Assembly (NCBI RefSeq): GCF_000284375.1
Contig: NC_017249.1
Span: forward strand, 62,001 to 126,000
DNA from: Bradyrhizobium japonicum USDA 6
GTDB lineage: Bacteria; Pseudomonadota; Alphaproteobacteria; Rhizobiales; Xanthobacteraceae
Length of the DNA stretch: 64,000 bases
Direction of reading: 5' to 3'
In this document: in pieces, positions 50,645 through 60,260 of the stretch
Numbering within the stretch: the first letter of the stretch is position 1
How the letters are laid out: each line of letters begins with the position of its first letter
The notes under the pieces: model-generated
What the model saw: the letters and a program-made list of their open reading frames with translations, nothing else
Told to the model about the DNA's origin: nothing
Databases searched by the model: none
Program-made: the position numbers and the translations under genes

Positions 50645-51410
50645 GCTGGACCTCGCGCTCGGCGTCGATGGCCTCGTTGCGGATCAGCGACCAGATCTGG
50701 TTCTGAAGCGCCAGCAGCTTTTCACGCGCAGCGATCTCGCCGCGCTCGGTGCGCGTCATCGGTACGGTCACGACTTCTCGGATACGACCCGGCCGCCGCG
50801 ACAGCACCACGATGCGGTCGGCGAGCCGCGCGGCTTCCTCGAGATTGTGGGTGACATAGACCGCGCCCATGCCGCCGTCGGCGAGCAGGCGGACGAAGTC
50901 TTCCATCAGCAATTCGCGGGTCTGCGAATCCAGCGCCGAGAGCGGCTCGTCCATCAACAGGATGGCGGGCTTGACCGCGAGCGCGCGCGAAATGCCGACG
51001 CGCTGGCGCATGCCGCCGGAGAGCTGCTTCGGATAGGTCGTGCGGAAGTCGGTCAGCCCGGTGCGGCGCAGGGCATCGTCGACCAGCACGCGGCGCTGCA
51101 TGGCCGAGAGCTGCGTATGCAGCAGCGGGAATTCGACATTCTCCTCCACCGTCGCCCAGGGCAGCAGCGCGAAATCCTGAAACACGAAGGTCAGCGGATT
51201 GAGGCTGTCCGCCGGCGGAGTCCCGCGCAGCTCCGGCGCGCCCGAGGTCGGCTGCAGCAGCCCGCCGAGGATCGACAGCAGCGTGCTCTTGCCGCAGCCG
51301 GACGGACCGACGATCGCCACCACCTCGCCGGCGCCGACGGTGAAGGAAACGTCGTCGAGCACGGCGAGGTCGCCGAAACGATGGCTGATGTGGTTCGCGA
51401 TCAGGTCCAT
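50637..51410 (-). CDS. ABC transporter ATP-binding protein, SsuB/TauB type
   Basis: A 257-residue ATPase: Walker A GPSGCGKST, Q-loop FVFQDFALLPWA, signature QLSGGMRQRVG, Walker B ILLMDEPLSALD and H-loop VTHNLEEAA. An intergenic repeat separates it from the binding-protein gene; it overlaps the permease gene. Confidence 0.94.
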   Translation of the reverse strand: MDLIANHISHRFGDLAVLDDVSFTVGAGEVVAIVGPSGCGKSTLLSILGGLLQPTSGAPELRGTPPADSLNPLTFVFQDFALLPWATVEENVEFPLLHTQLSAMQRRVLVDDALRRTGLTDFRTTYPKQLSGGMRQRVGISRALAVKPAILLMDEPLSALDSQTRELLMEDFVRLLADGGMGAVYVTHNLEEAARLADRIVVLSRRPGRIREVVTVPMTRTERGEIAAREKLLALQNQIWSLIRNEAIDAEREVQHA

Positions 51411-51434
51411 TCTATCTCGTCTATCCTGTTCTCC

Positions 51435-51514
51435 GTCGTTCCGGGATGATCCGAAGGATCAGACCCGGAACCTCGAGATTCCGGGTTCGATGCTTCGCAT
51501 CGCCCCGGAATGAC
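51435..51514. repeat. Dispersed palindromic repeat inside an ABC operon
   Basis: GTCGTTCCGGG and CCCCGGAATGAC at the ends, with GATGATCCGAAGGATCA and GATGCTTCGCATC hairpins within. It occupies most of the gap between binding-protein and ATPase genes and may affect relative expression. Confidence 0.75.
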
Positions 51515-51520
51515 GAAGGG

Positions 51521-52525
51521 CTAGTCCGCCTTCACAAAATCCTTGGCGATGATCGCGTTCGCATCGAAGCCCTTGTCGGCAAAACCCTGCTCCTGCAGCC
51601 ATTTGATCTGGTTGTCGACGTTCTTGACGTCCAGCTTGCCGTCGGGATCGATGTAGGCGCAATTGCCGACCACCTGCTCGACCGGCAAATTGGTGTATTT
51701 TGCGATGATCTCCAGCAGCGGTTTTGTCTTGTCGTTGATCGGCGCGACGCCGTCCTTCATCGCGGCGAGGATGACGTCGTGATATTCGCGATCGGCTTTC
51801 GCGAGTACGCCGAGAAATTTCGTCACCAGCACCTTATTGGTCAGCGTCTTCGGCGAAGCGAACACCGCGCCGAGCTGCCACGGCGTCTCGTCGCCGACCC
51901 ATCCCAAAAACTTCGCGCCGCCTTCGTCCATCAGCTTTCGCGCGGTAGAAATGGGCAGCAGCGCCGCATCCACGGTTTCGCCCTTCAAGGCGGCCGCCGC
52001 GTTCGACAGCGATTGCAGCGGCACGATCTTCACGTCGGCGAGCTTGAAACCATATTTGTCGGCGAGCAGCCCCAGCGAATAGTGAAAGGACGAGCCGACC
52101 TGCGTCACGGCCACGCGCTTGCCCGCGAGGTCCTTCGGCGTCTTCAGTCCGGCGGCATAAGCGTTGTTGCTGGCGAAATAGCCGATCAGGGGATAACCGG
52201 CCTTTTCGCGGCTCATCCCGCCGATCACTTTCAGCGTGCCTTTGCCGGCGAGATTGTAGAGACCGGCGGTGAAGGCGGTGACGCCAAAATCGACGTCGCC
52301 CGATGTAGTCGCCACCGCGATCGGCTGCGCCGCATCGAAGAACTTCAGCTCGACGTCGAGGCCGGCCTCGCGGAAATAGCCCTTGTCCTGCGCAATGAAG
52401 ACGGGCGCGGACGACGACAGGCGGAGCACGCCGATCCTGGCCTTCAGCGCGTCTTCGGCCCGGGCCGTGCCCATCGCTGTGATCGTCATCAGGCCAGCCA
52501 GTGCGAGCCGCGCAATCCCGATCAT
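51521..52525 (-). CDS. ABC transporter substrate-binding protein, SsuA/NMT1 type
   Basis: A 334-residue periplasmic protein with a signal peptide (LALAGLMTITAMGTARA). Motifs: SSSAPVFIAQDKGYFREAGL and VATTSGDVDFGVTAFTAGLY, then LAGKRVAVTQVGSSFHYSL. This is the aliphatic-sulfonate/aromatic SBP fold. It lies 45 bp after an FAD oxidoreductase gene and heads an SBP-ATPase-permease set. Confidence 0.92.
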   Translation of the reverse strand: MIGIARLALAGLMTITAMGTARAEDALKARIGVLRLSSSAPVFIAQDKGYFREAGLDVELKFFDAAQPIAVATTSGDVDFGVTAFTAGLYNLAGKGTLKVIGGMSREKAGYPLIGYFASNNAYAAGLKTPKDLAGKRVAVTQVGSSFHYSLGLLADKYGFKLADVKIVPLQSLSNAAAALKGETVDAALLPISTARKLMDEGGAKFLGWVGDETPWQLGAVFASPKTLTNKVLVTKFLGVLAKADREYHDVILAAMKDGVAPINDKTKPLLEIIAKYTNLPVEQVVGNCAYIDPDGKLDVKNVDNQIKWLQEQGFADKGFDANAIIAKDFVKAD

Positions 52526-52570
52526 CCCGTTTCCTCCGTCGTCGTTCTCTCGGTCGTAATGTTACAACCG

Positions 52571-53938
52571 TCACAAACCTTCAGGCACGGGCTGGTCCCG
52601 CCCAATGAAGGCGCCCTGTTGTTTCAACGTTTCCTGCAATTTTTCAATGGGGATGTCGCGCGGGACACGGTTTCCTGAGAGCGCGAGCGCCGCGGCGGAA
52701 CCGGCGGCTTCCCCCATCACGAAACAGGCACCGGAAACCCGCGCCGCCGACTGGCCCTCATGGGTCATCGAGGCGCAGCGGCCGGCGACGAGGAGATTGT
52801 CGACGCCCTCGGGCACCAGCATGCGATATGGCAGCTCGTTATAGCCGCGCGATTCCGGGATTGGCGGGAACGTGAAGACGACGTCGCCGGGAACATGAGC
52901 CTCGATCGGCCAGCCATTGACGCCAATGGAATCCGCGAACGAGGCACAGCCGAGCACGTCCTCGCCGCTAAGCTGATAGCCGCCCCTGATGCGGCGGGTC
53001 TCGCGGATGCCGAGCTGCGGCGGCAGATCGACGATGTAGGATTTTTCAAAACCCGGCACGGTGCTGCGCAGGAACTCGAATGCGGCCAGCGCCTGCTTAC
53101 GACCCTCGATCTCGCCGCGGGTGAGGTCGTCAGGCTCGATGCCGTTGATGGCATGGCCGTCCTCGCGCGCCACTTGGGTGAAATTCACCCGCCATTCGAT
53201 GCCTGATTTCTGCGGCCGCACGATTGCGCTCTTGCGCGGGAATGTGTGGGTGCCGGCGGCGACCGCCTTCTCCATCAATTGCGGGATGGTCCGCCAGGCA
53301 TCGCCAGCCTTCTCGGGATCGATGCCGTTGAGGCGGAGCATCATCGAGGGGTACATCGGATGGCCGTGCTCGTCGCCGACCTCGAACGGCGCTCCGGCCC
53401 AGACCGCGAGGTCGCCGTCGCCGGAGCAATCGATGAAGATCTCGGCGCGGACCGCCTGCCGTCCGGCCTTGGTCTCGACCATCAGCGCATCGATGCGGCT
53501 GTTATCGCCCATCACGACACCGGCACCGAGCGCATGGAAGAGGATGTGCACCTTGTGGCTTGCGAGCAGCTCGTCGGCCGCGATCTTGTACGCCGCGGTG
53601 TCATAGGCCTGGGCGAAGACCTTGCCGAGGATCAGATGTGGCGCGTTCAGGCCGTTCAAATGATCGATCCGCGCCAGCAGATCGGACGCCATGCCCTGCA
53701 CCAGCCGGTGGGCCTGGCCGTAGACATTGCCATGCAGGCCGCAGAAATTGGTGACGCCGGCAGCCGTGCCCATGCCGCCGAGGAAGCCGTAGCGCTCGAT
53801 CAGCAGCGTCTTTCGTCCCGCGCGCGCCGCTGACGCCGCCGCCACGATGCCGGCGGGGCCGCCGCCGAGAACGACGACTTCATATTCGCCGTAGAGCGGC
53901 ACCTGGCGTGCCGGTTCTTCGATCATCATGGCCCGCAT
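52571..53938 (-). CDS. FAD-dependent oxidoreductase (FAD_oxidored type)
   Basis: A 455-residue flavoprotein. Dinucleotide site EVVVLGGGPAGIVAAASAARAG near 20-40, then GFLGGMGTAAGVTNFCG with a conserved Cys, DCSGDGDLAVWAGAPFEVG and, at the C-terminus, LLVAGRCASMTHEGQSAARV. That pattern marks the FAD_oxidored (PF12831) family, often linked to carboxylate or xenobiotic use. It is first in an operon with an ABC importer and divergent from a LysR regulator. Confidence 0.88.
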   Translation of the reverse strand: MRAMMIEEPARQVPLYGEYEVVVLGGGPAGIVAAASAARAGRKTLLIERYGFLGGMGTAAGVTNFCGLHGNVYGQAHRLVQGMASDLLARIDHLNGLNAPHLILGKVFAQAYDTAAYKIAADELLASHKVHILFHALGAGVVMGDNSRIDALMVETKAGRQAVRAEIFIDCSGDGDLAVWAGAPFEVGDEHGHPMYPSMMLRLNGIDPEKAGDAWRTIPQLMEKAVAAGTHTFPRKSAIVRPQKSGIEWRVNFTQVAREDGHAINGIEPDDLTRGEIEGRKQALAAFEFLRSTVPGFEKSYIVDLPPQLGIRETRRIRGGYQLSGEDVLGCASFADSIGVNGWPIEAHVPGDVVFTFPPIPESRGYNELPYRMLVPEGVDNLLVAGRCASMTHEGQSAARVSGACFVMGEAAGSAAALALSGNRVPRDIPIEKLQETLKQQGAFIGRDQPVPEGL

Positions 53939-54023
53939 ACGCGTCCGCTCCCAAAATCTCTTGCTTGAAGCCGACTATGAATTAACGCAGGGCGAGCTAC
54001 AATCCACCAAAATACGCGATCAG

Positions 54024-54042
54024 CTTTCTCGAATCGAGAAAG
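54024..54042 (+). promoter_or_regulatory. Perfect palindrome at the lysR start
   Basis: CTTTCTCGA and TCGAGAAAG flank a single A (19 bp). It ends seven bases before the lysR ATG and covers its AAAGG ribosome site, so it could be an autoregulatory operator or an RNA hairpin that hides the start. Confidence 0.5.
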
Positions 54043-54048
54043 GTCGAC

Positions 54049-54933
54049 ATGGACATCCTGGTAAACCTTCAGGCCTTCCTCGCCACGGCGGATACGGCCG
54101 GATTCTCTGCCGCCGCGCGCAAGCTCAATGTCTCGACCTCGGTCGTCGCCAAGCGCGTCACGCAACTGGAGACGCGGATCGGCGCGCCGCTGTTCCATCG
54201 CTCGACCCGGCAATTGCGCCTGACGGAAGCCGGCCAGCGCTATGTGCATCGCGCCCGCAGTGTCGTCACCGATGCCACCGACCTGCTCTCGCGCATGGGC
54301 GAGAAGGGCCACGATCTGGTCGATCACCTCCGCATCAAGGCGCCGACCTCGCTCACCGTGGCGCGCCTTGCCGACGCCTTCAGCGCCTTCCAGACGCAGA
54401 ACCCGCGATTGAAACTCGAGATCGTGCTGATCGACCGCCCGGTCGATCCCGTCACCGAAGGCTTTGACATCGCCATCGGCGCCTTCCCTCATTCCTTCGG
54501 CGGCGTGGTCGACGAGCCGCTGTGTCCGCTGAAGCGGCTGCTCTGCGCCTCACCGGCCTATTTGAAGAAGCACGGCGCGCCAAAGCACCCGCGCGACCTC
54601 GTCGACCATCGCTGCCTCAGCTTCCTGCCGACGGGGCCGGAGTGGATCTTCGACGGCCCGCGCGGGCGCATCAGCATCCAGGTCAGCCCGCTACTCTCCT
54701 CCAACGAGGGCCATGTGCTGGCGCGCAGCGCGATCGCCGGCAACGGCATCGCGCTGATCTCTCACTATCTCGTCGCGGATGCCTTGCGCGACGGCACGCT
54801 CAAGCCTGTGCTGCGCGACTTTCCGATTCCGGAATTGTGGGTGAAGGCCGCGATCCCCGAGCGGCGGCGCAACGCCGCCGCAGTGCAGGCTCTCTTGCGC
54901 GAATTGAAGAGCGCGCTGCTACCGGTGCTGTAA
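54049..54933 (+). CDS. LysR-family transcriptional regulator
   Basis: A 294-residue regulator. HTH: FLATADTAGFSAAARKLNVS and VVAKRVTQLETRIGAPLFHR; effector domain with SLTVARLADAFSAFQ and GFDIAIGAFPHSF. It is divergent from the FAD oxidoreductase/ABC operon (110 bp apart), its probable target. LysR proteins activate on binding a small ligand, here likely the imported compound. Confidence 0.93.
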   Translation: MDILVNLQAFLATADTAGFSAAARKLNVSTSVVAKRVTQLETRIGAPLFHRSTRQLRLTEAGQRYVHRARSVVTDATDLLSRMGEKGHDLVDHLRIKAPTSLTVARLADAFSAFQTQNPRLKLEIVLIDRPVDPVTEGFDIAIGAFPHSFGGVVDEPLCPLKRLLCASPAYLKKHGAPKHPRDLVDHRCLSFLPTGPEWIFDGPRGRISIQVSPLLSSNEGHVLARSAIAGNGIALISHYLVADALRDGTLKPVLRDFPIPELWVKAAIPERRRNAAAVQALLRELKSALLPVL

Positions 54934-54976
54934 GGCCGCCTCGTTCGCCTCCGTGGCGTCGCCGGCTTCTCCGGGT

Positions 54977-57013
54977 TCAGGCCGCCGAGCGGATGGTGTG
55001 GAGGAAATCGTCGACGTTCGACCTCATCGAATCCGCCTGCTGCTTCAGGGCGGCTGCGACCGTAAGGGCGGCTTCGGCGCCGGCGTCGGTCTCGCCCGCC
55101 ACGGCGCGCACCTGACCGATTTCCTGCGTCACCGCCGTGGTGCCGTTGGCCGCCTCCTCGACGTTGCGCGCGATTTCGCCAGTGGCCGCGCCCTGCTCTT
55201 CGACCGCCGCAGCAATCGCCGTGGCGATGTCGGCCATTTCCTTGACGGTGGAGCCGAACTGCTTGATCGCCTGAACCGATTGGCCGGTCGCACTCTGGAT
55301 CGTCGCGATCTGGCCGGCGATCTGCTCGGTCGCCTGCGCCGTCTGGGTGGCGAGACTCTTGACCTCGCTGGCGACGATCGCGAAGCCCCGGCCGGCGTCG
55401 CCGGCGCGCGCCGCTTCGATCGTCGCGTTCAGCGCCAGCAAATTGGTCTGGCTGGCGATGGCCTGAATCAGCTGAATGATGGTGCCGATCTTCTCGGCCG
55501 CATCCGACAGCCCGTGCATCAATTCGGAGGTGCGGTTGGTCTCGTCGGTCGCCCTGTTCGAGACCGCGACGGAGCGGTGCACCTGGCTCGAGATTTCACG
55601 GATCGAGGCCGCGAGTTGCTGGGTGGCGGAGGCGACGGTCTGCACATTCATCGATGCCTGCTCGGCGCGGGTGGCGACCGCTTCGGCGAGCCCGCGTCCG
55701 CGTTCGGCGACCTTTGCCAACTCCTCGGCGCTGCGCCCCATGTCGTTGGCACGGCCGCCGACACCGGCAATGACCCCCTGCATGCCCTGCTCGAACCGGC
55801 CGGCAAGATCCGACATCATGCGGGCGCGGTCGGCCTCGCTGGCTTCGCGCTGCGCGGTCGCCTCGCTTTCCATGCGGCGAACCGCCAGCGCGTTTTCGCG
55901 GAACACCTCGACGGCGCGCGCCATGCGGCCGATCTCGTCGCGCGATTCGCCGCCCGGAATCGGCTCATCGAGCTCGCCCGCCGCCAGCGATTGCATCCGG
56001 TCCGTCATGCCGCGAATAGGACCCGACACGCTGGCGCCGATCAGCCACGCCAGCACCGCTCCCAGCAGCAGCGCGCCGGCCGCGGTTGCGATGACGGTCT
56101 GCTTGGTCTGATCGACCGCCGCCGCGGTCTTGTCGCCCTGCTCGGCGCGCACGGTGCCGAGCTTCGCGTTGATCTTGTTGACGTGGTCGTCGATTGCCGC
56201 ACTGGCCTTCTTCAATTCGGCCTGCCTGGCGCGCAGATCGGCGGCCACCTTGATGACCTCGTCCAGCGCGGCCGCGTCGGCCGTGATCGCAGTCTTGAGC
56301 GCTGCGACCAGCGCCTTCAGCTTGGCGTCGTTCGCCTCCGCCAGCTCAGCCTCGGTGTCCGTGATCGCCAGCTGGGCGTAGGACAACGCCTGCTTGGCGT
56401 CGTCGGCATCGCCCGTCGACAGAGTGGAGCCATAGCGCATCACGGTGATCCGCAATGCGTCAACGACGCCGGCCAGCCGCATCGGGTTGACCAGCCGTTC
56501 CGCGTCCTCGGACCGGTTGGCGAGCGCAACCTGAATGCCGCTGACATTGAGGCCGGCGGCGGCCCCTTGGGCGTCGGCTTTCGTGGTCGCGGCGCGCAGC
56601 CGATCCGCCGCCTCCGCAGCCGCGGTGAACGACGAGCGATAGGTTTCCAGCGCGGTCTTGACCGGGCCGATGCCTTCCGCGATCGCTTGCAGCTTGCCGA
56701 ACTGCCGGTCGACCTGATCGGCCAGTTTGCCGACGCCGTCGATCGCCTTGGCCGCGGCATCTTTGTCGCCGACATTCCAGGTTCGGATAAATTTCTCGAC
56801 CGCCGAGTTCGCCTCCAGAAGCGCGGCCCGCGCCTGTGACATGCCGGCGTCGCCGGCAGCGCTGGTCACGAGCTCATTGACCGTTCCGCCGATCCGCTCG
56901 ACCTGGACGATGGCGAAGCCCGCGAGCAGGACCAGAAAGCTGAGAACCAGCGCGAAGCCGCCAAACACGCGCGGACGAACGCCGACCCGGGACATCATGT
57001 GCGATAATTTCAT
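54977..57013 (-). CDS. Methyl-accepting chemotaxis protein
   Basis: A 678-residue chemoreceptor from ATG 57013 (a TTG seven codons earlier overlaps the upstream gene). It has an N-terminal membrane helix ([17 protein letters not shown]), a long helical periplasmic domain of about 260 residues, a second helix ([18 protein letters not shown]), a HAMP domain with [20 protein letters not shown], and a signalling hairpin, [18 protein letters not shown] then [15 protein letters not shown]. No CheR/CheB pentapeptide at the end. It follows an orphan TRAP-type binding protein by 17 bp, suggesting SBP-mediated sensing. Confidence 0.93.
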   Translation of the reverse strand: MKLSHMMSRVGVRPRVFGGFALVLSFLVLLAGFAIVQVERIGGTVNELVTSAAGDAGMSQARAALLEANSAVEKFIRTWNVGDKDAAAKAIDGVGKLADQVDRQFGKLQAIAEGIGPVKTALETYRSSFTAAAEAADRLRAATTKADAQGAAAGLNVSGIQVALANRSEDAERLVNPMRLAGVVDALRITVMRYGSTLSTGDADDAKQALSYAQLAITDTEAELAEANDAKLKALVAALKTAITADAAALDEVIKVAADLRARQAELKKASAAIDDHVNKINAKLGTVRAEQGDKTAAAVDQTKQTVIATAAGALLLGAVLAWLIGASVSGPIRGMTDRMQSLAAGELDEPIPGGESRDEIGRMARAVEVFRENALAVRRMESEATAQREASEADRARMMSDLAGRFEQGMQGVIAGVGGRANDMGRSAEELAKVAERGRGLAEAVATRAEQASMNVQTVASATQQLAASIREISSQVHRSVAVSNRATDETNRTSELMHGLSDAAEKIGTIIQLIQAIASQTNLLALNATIEAARAGDAGRGFAIVASEVKSLATQTAQATEQIAGQIATIQSATGQSVQAIKQFGSTVKEMADIATAIAAAVEEQGAATGEIARNVEEAANGTTAVTQEIGQVRAVAGETDAGAEAALTVAAALKQQADSMRSNVDDFLHTIRSAA

Positions 57014-57030
57014 GGCAGATCCGAAATTCT

Positions 57031-58020
57031 TCAACGAGTGGAGCGGATGGCGGCGAGCAGATCCTTGCCAAACCGCTTCTCGAATTCCTGATCGAGCGGC
57101 TTGACCGCGTCGACGAAGGGCTGGCGATCGAAGGTCTCGATGACGTCCATGCCGCCGCTACGCACCTGCTCGAGCGATGCGGCATCGAGCTTCGCCTGCC
57201 AAGTCACCTCCGCGCCCTCCTTCGCCAGCGCGATCAGCATGGCCTGGTCGGCCGGCGGAAGCTGTTCGAACATGGCACGGTTGGCGACGAACGCGATCGG
57301 CGCGAAGAAGTGACCGGTCAGCGTGAGGTATTTCTGGACTTCGTAGAGCCGGGAGCCGGCGATGGTCGGCACCGGATTTTCCTGCCCATCGAGCCGGCCG
57401 TCCTTCAGCGCGGTGTAGACCAGCGGAAATTCCATCGGGACCACTTCGGCGCCGAGCGCCTTGAACGTCATCTGGTAGATCTCGTTCGGAATCACGCGAA
57501 TCTTGAGACCCCTGATATCCTCGGGCGTGCGAACCGGCCGTTTGGAATTCGTGACGTTGCGAAATCCCTGTCGGCCGATCGCCAGCAGCGTCAGCCCCTT
57601 GTCGGCGAATTTAGTGGCGATTGCCGCGCCGGCCGGACCTTGCGCCACGGCCTTCGCGTGGGCTGTGTCGCGGAACAAGAAGGGAATGTCGAACACGCCA
57701 AGTTCGGGGACGACCGAACTGACCACAGACCCCGACAGCACCGCCATATCGACCGAGCCGGCCCGGGTCGCCGCCAGGATGGCGTTCTCGCTGCCGAGCG
57801 CGTTGGTGGCGCGCTCGTCGATCACGATGCGCTTGCCGACCGATGCCACCAGCTTCTGGCGAAACTCATCGGCTCCGAGCTGCTGCGGGCTCCCCAGCTG
57901 GGAATTGAACGCCAGAGAGATCAATCGCGGTGAAGCGGCAGCTGGTTGCAGAACCAGCAGCCCCGCCGCCGCGGCGACGATCGACCCGGCTTTCCAAAGT
58001 CCCAAAACTTGTCTGTGCAT
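57031..58020 (-). CDS. Orphan TRAP-type substrate-binding protein (DctP family)
   Basis: A 329-residue periplasmic protein from ATG 58020 with a signal peptide ([18 protein letters not shown]). DctP motifs: [28 protein letters not shown], the conserved arginine region [20 protein letters not shown] and [13 protein letters not shown]. The arginine would bind a carboxylate ligand. No DctQ/DctM genes are adjacent; instead a chemoreceptor follows on the same strand. Confidence 0.92.
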   Translation of the reverse strand: MHRQVLGLWKAGSIVAAAAGLLVLQPAAASPRLISLAFNSQLGSPQQLGADEFRQKLVASVGKRIVIDERATNALGSENAILAATRAGSVDMAVLSGSVVSSVVPELGVFDIPFLFRDTAHAKAVAQGPAGAAIATKFADKGLTLLAIGRQGFRNVTNSKRPVRTPEDIRGLKIRVIPNEIYQMTFKALGAEVVPMEFPLVYTALKDGRLDGQENPVPTIAGSRLYEVQKYLTLTGHFFAPIAFVANRAMFEQLPPADQAMLIALAKEGAEVTWQAKLDAASLEQVRSGGMDVIETFDRQPFVDAVKPLDQEFEKRFGKDLLAAIRSTR

Positions 58021-58080
58021 TCGACACCATGGCGTGACAATTGTCGTAACCCTAATGGCCGGGAATGATTGAACCCTTAA

Positions 58081-58308
58081 GGAAGGCCCCGCGGAATTAC
58101 GGAGATTCGCCTCGATCGGCCGCAATGCCGGTTCATCCAGGCCAAGGCGGAGCGCGAAGCGTGTTACCAACGCCAGGAAGCCGCGCTGGCCGCCAAGCGC
58201 AAGCCGGAGCCGAGCGCGGAAAGCAAGACGCTCGAAACGATGCGCCAGATGCGGCAGGACGACGATGCCGTCTATCGCAGCATCAACAATATCTGCCGCG
58301 GCTGCTGA
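58081..58308 (+). pseudogene. C-terminal fragment of a small Cys-containing protein
   Basis: This frame follows an in-frame TAA and has no ATG, GTG or TTG, yet reads convincingly: CRFIQAKAEREACYQRQEAA, then KRKPEP, MRQMRQDDDAVYRSIN and a C-R-G-C end. That KREACY-x-RQ ... I-C-R-G-C pattern is found in small secreted Bradyrhizobium proteins; the signal-peptide half is missing. Probably a truncated relic. Confidence 0.45.
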
Positions 58309-58319
58309 ACGACAGAGGC

Positions 58320-59123
58320 TCAGCCTTGACCGCCACTCCAGCGCCCCGCGCGCTTCTCGGCAAACGATGCCAGCCCTTCCGCCGCCTCCGCGCTCTGGCG
58401 TTTGACTGAATGCAGGTGCACGAGCCGCTTGTACGCGGCATCGTCCACCGCCATCCCGCCAAACGAGCTCTCCAGCGCGAGCCGCTTGGTCTCGGCCATC
58501 GCCTCCGGTCCGTTGGCAAGGAGCTGCTCGACCACCTTGGCGCCGGCGGCTTCGAGGTCGGCGAGCGGGACGACCTCGTGGACGAGGCCGATGCGGCGGG
58601 CATCTTCGGCGCCGAAACGTTCGCCGGTCAGCGCGTAGCGGCGGACTTGCCGTACACTAATGGCATCGCAAAGCTGCGGGATGATGATCGCGGCGGTCAG
58701 GCCCCAACGCACCTCCGTGATCGAGAACAGCGCATTGTCCGCCGCGATCACGACGTCGCAGGCGGCAATCACGCCGGTGCCGCCGCCAAAACAGCCGCCC
58801 TGCACCAGCGCGACGGTCGGGATTGGCAAGGTATTGAGCCGCTGCACGGCCTCGAAGGTCGCACGCGACGCCGCCTCGTTCGCCTCAGCCGATTGCGGCC
58901 GCACGCCGTTGATCCATTTGAGGTCGGCGCCGGCCTGGAAATGCTTGCCGTTGCCCCGGAGCACGACGACGCGAAGACTGGACTTCCTGCCGAGATCGTC
59001 CATGGCCGCGAGCACGCCTGCGATCAATGCGCCGTCATAGGCATTGTTCACTTCGGGCCGGTTCAACGTGACGGTCGCAACCCCACGCTCATCGAGGGTC
59101 CACAGGACGGGGTTGGCAGTCAT
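58320..59123 (-). CDS. Enoyl-CoA hydratase-family protein, LiuC/methylglutaconyl-CoA hydratase-like
   Basis: A 267-residue crotonase from ATG 59123, where GGAGG sits eight bases upstream. NRPEVNNAYDGALI, GKHFQAGADLKWI and FGGGTGVIAACDVVIA. The second catalytic glutamate is present in ITEVRWGLT, but the first is Gly (GGGTG in place of GGGxE), as in LiuC/AtuE-type hydratases. It could act in leucine or isoprenoid degradation. No other liu genes are adjacent, so the exact substrate is open. Confidence 0.85.
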   Translation of the reverse strand: MTANPVLWTLDERGVATVTLNRPEVNNAYDGALIAGVLAAMDDLGRKSSLRVVVLRGNGKHFQAGADLKWINGVRPQSAEANEAASRATFEAVQRLNTLPIPTVALVQGGCFGGGTGVIAACDVVIAADNALFSITEVRWGLTAAIIIPQLCDAISVRQVRRYALTGERFGAEDARRIGLVHEVVPLADLEAAGAKVVEQLLANGPEAMAETKRLALESSFGGMAVDDAAYKRLVHLHSVKRQSAEAAEGLASFAEKRAGRWSGGQG

Positions 59124-59282
59124 CGGCGATCCTCCGGTCATCTTGTTTGCCGCCCACTATGGCTGAGGCAACTCATCCCGATCCATATCTTTCCGGCGTA
59201 GGGCGGCCGCGTCCATCGCATGGCGGCTTGTGTCATGCTGCCGCCGGGCGACATCCAAGGGATCAGGGACGGGACATCACAC

Positions 59283-60257
59283 ATGCGCATCTGCATTTTC
59301 GGCGCGGGCGCCGTCGGCAGTCATATCGCGGTCAGGCTGGCCCGCGCCGGCCATGAGGTCTCTTGCGTGATGCGCGGCGCCCATCTGGAGGCAGTCCGCG
59401 CCAATGGCCTGAAGCTGCGCGTCGGCGATTCCGAGGTCACCGCCAAGGTGAACGCCTCCGGCGATCCGGCCCAGCTCGGCCCGCAGGACGTCGTGATCAG
59501 CACGCTCAAAGCGACCGCACTGACGGGGCTGGTCGCCAGCATAAAACCGCTGCTCCAGGACGACACCGCGATCGTCTTTGCGCAGAACGGTATTCCCTGG
59601 TGGTACGGCATCGGCCTGCCGCCGCGGCATCCGACGCCGCCCGATATTTCCTTCCTCGACCCCGGCGGGCGCTTGCGCGCATGCATTCCGAAAGAGCGGA
59701 TCGTCGGCGGCGTCGTCTTCTCCTCCAACGAGGTGACCGCGCCCGGTGTGGTGCAGAACCTGACGCCGGACCGCAACCGCCTGCTGATCGGCGAATGCGA
59801 CGACCGCAATTGCGAGCGCATCACCAGGCTTCGCGGGGTTCTCAACGATGCACGGCTGGAATCGCCGCCGGTGGCGGAGATCCGCGAGGCGATCTGGTCA
59901 AAGCTCCTGACCAACATGTCACTGTCGGTGCTGTGCCTGCTCACCGGCCAGACCGCGCGCGGCGTGCGTGACGACCCGGCCTTTGCCGACGTCATTCCGC
60001 GCATGCTGAACGAGGCGAACGACATCGCGCAGCACTTCATCCCCGAGGTCAAGCGCGTGACGCGCAGCGGCCCCGCCCCCAACCACAAGCCGTCGCTGCT
60101 CCAGGATTACGAGCTCGGCCGCGCCATGGAGATCGACGTGCTGGTGAAGGCGCCCGCCGCCTTCGCCCGCACCGCCGGCCTGTCGACGCCGACGCTCGAC
60201 CTGATCGCCGCGCTGGCGATCCAGAAGGCGCGCGACAAGGGGCTTTATTCCGCTTGA
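59283..60257 (+). CDS. 2-dehydropantoate 2-reductase family protein (PanE/ApbA-like)
   Basis: A 324-residue protein from ATG 59283. NADP site RICIFGAGAVGSHIAVRLA; ApbA domain VVISTLKATAL, FAQNGIPWWYG, and the C-terminal half with IWSKLLTNMSLSVLCLLTG (catalytic-type lysine) and NHKPSLLQDYELGRAMEID (conserved S...D...E). It would reduce ketopantoate or a related 2-keto acid. Since many genomes have several paralogues, a pantothenate role is not certain. Confidence 0.88.
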   Translation: MRICIFGAGAVGSHIAVRLARAGHEVSCVMRGAHLEAVRANGLKLRVGDSEVTAKVNASGDPAQLGPQDVVISTLKATALTGLVASIKPLLQDDTAIVFAQNGIPWWYGIGLPPRHPTPPDISFLDPGGRLRACIPKERIVGGVVFSSNEVTAPGVVQNLTPDRNRLLIGECDDRNCERITRLRGVLNDARLESPPVAEIREAIWSKLLTNMSLSVLCLLTGQTARGVRDDPAFADVIPRMLNEANDIAQHFIPEVKRVTRSGPAPNHKPSLLQDYELGRAMEIDVLVKAPAAFARTAGLSTPTLDLIAALAIQKARDKGLYSA

Positions 60258-60260
60258 GCC

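Noticed and set aside
54953..56839. 628-codon plus-strand frame
   Set aside because: Exactly antisense to the chemoreceptor gene, Arg/Asp/Gly-rich and without recognisable motifs; a shadow of high GC3.
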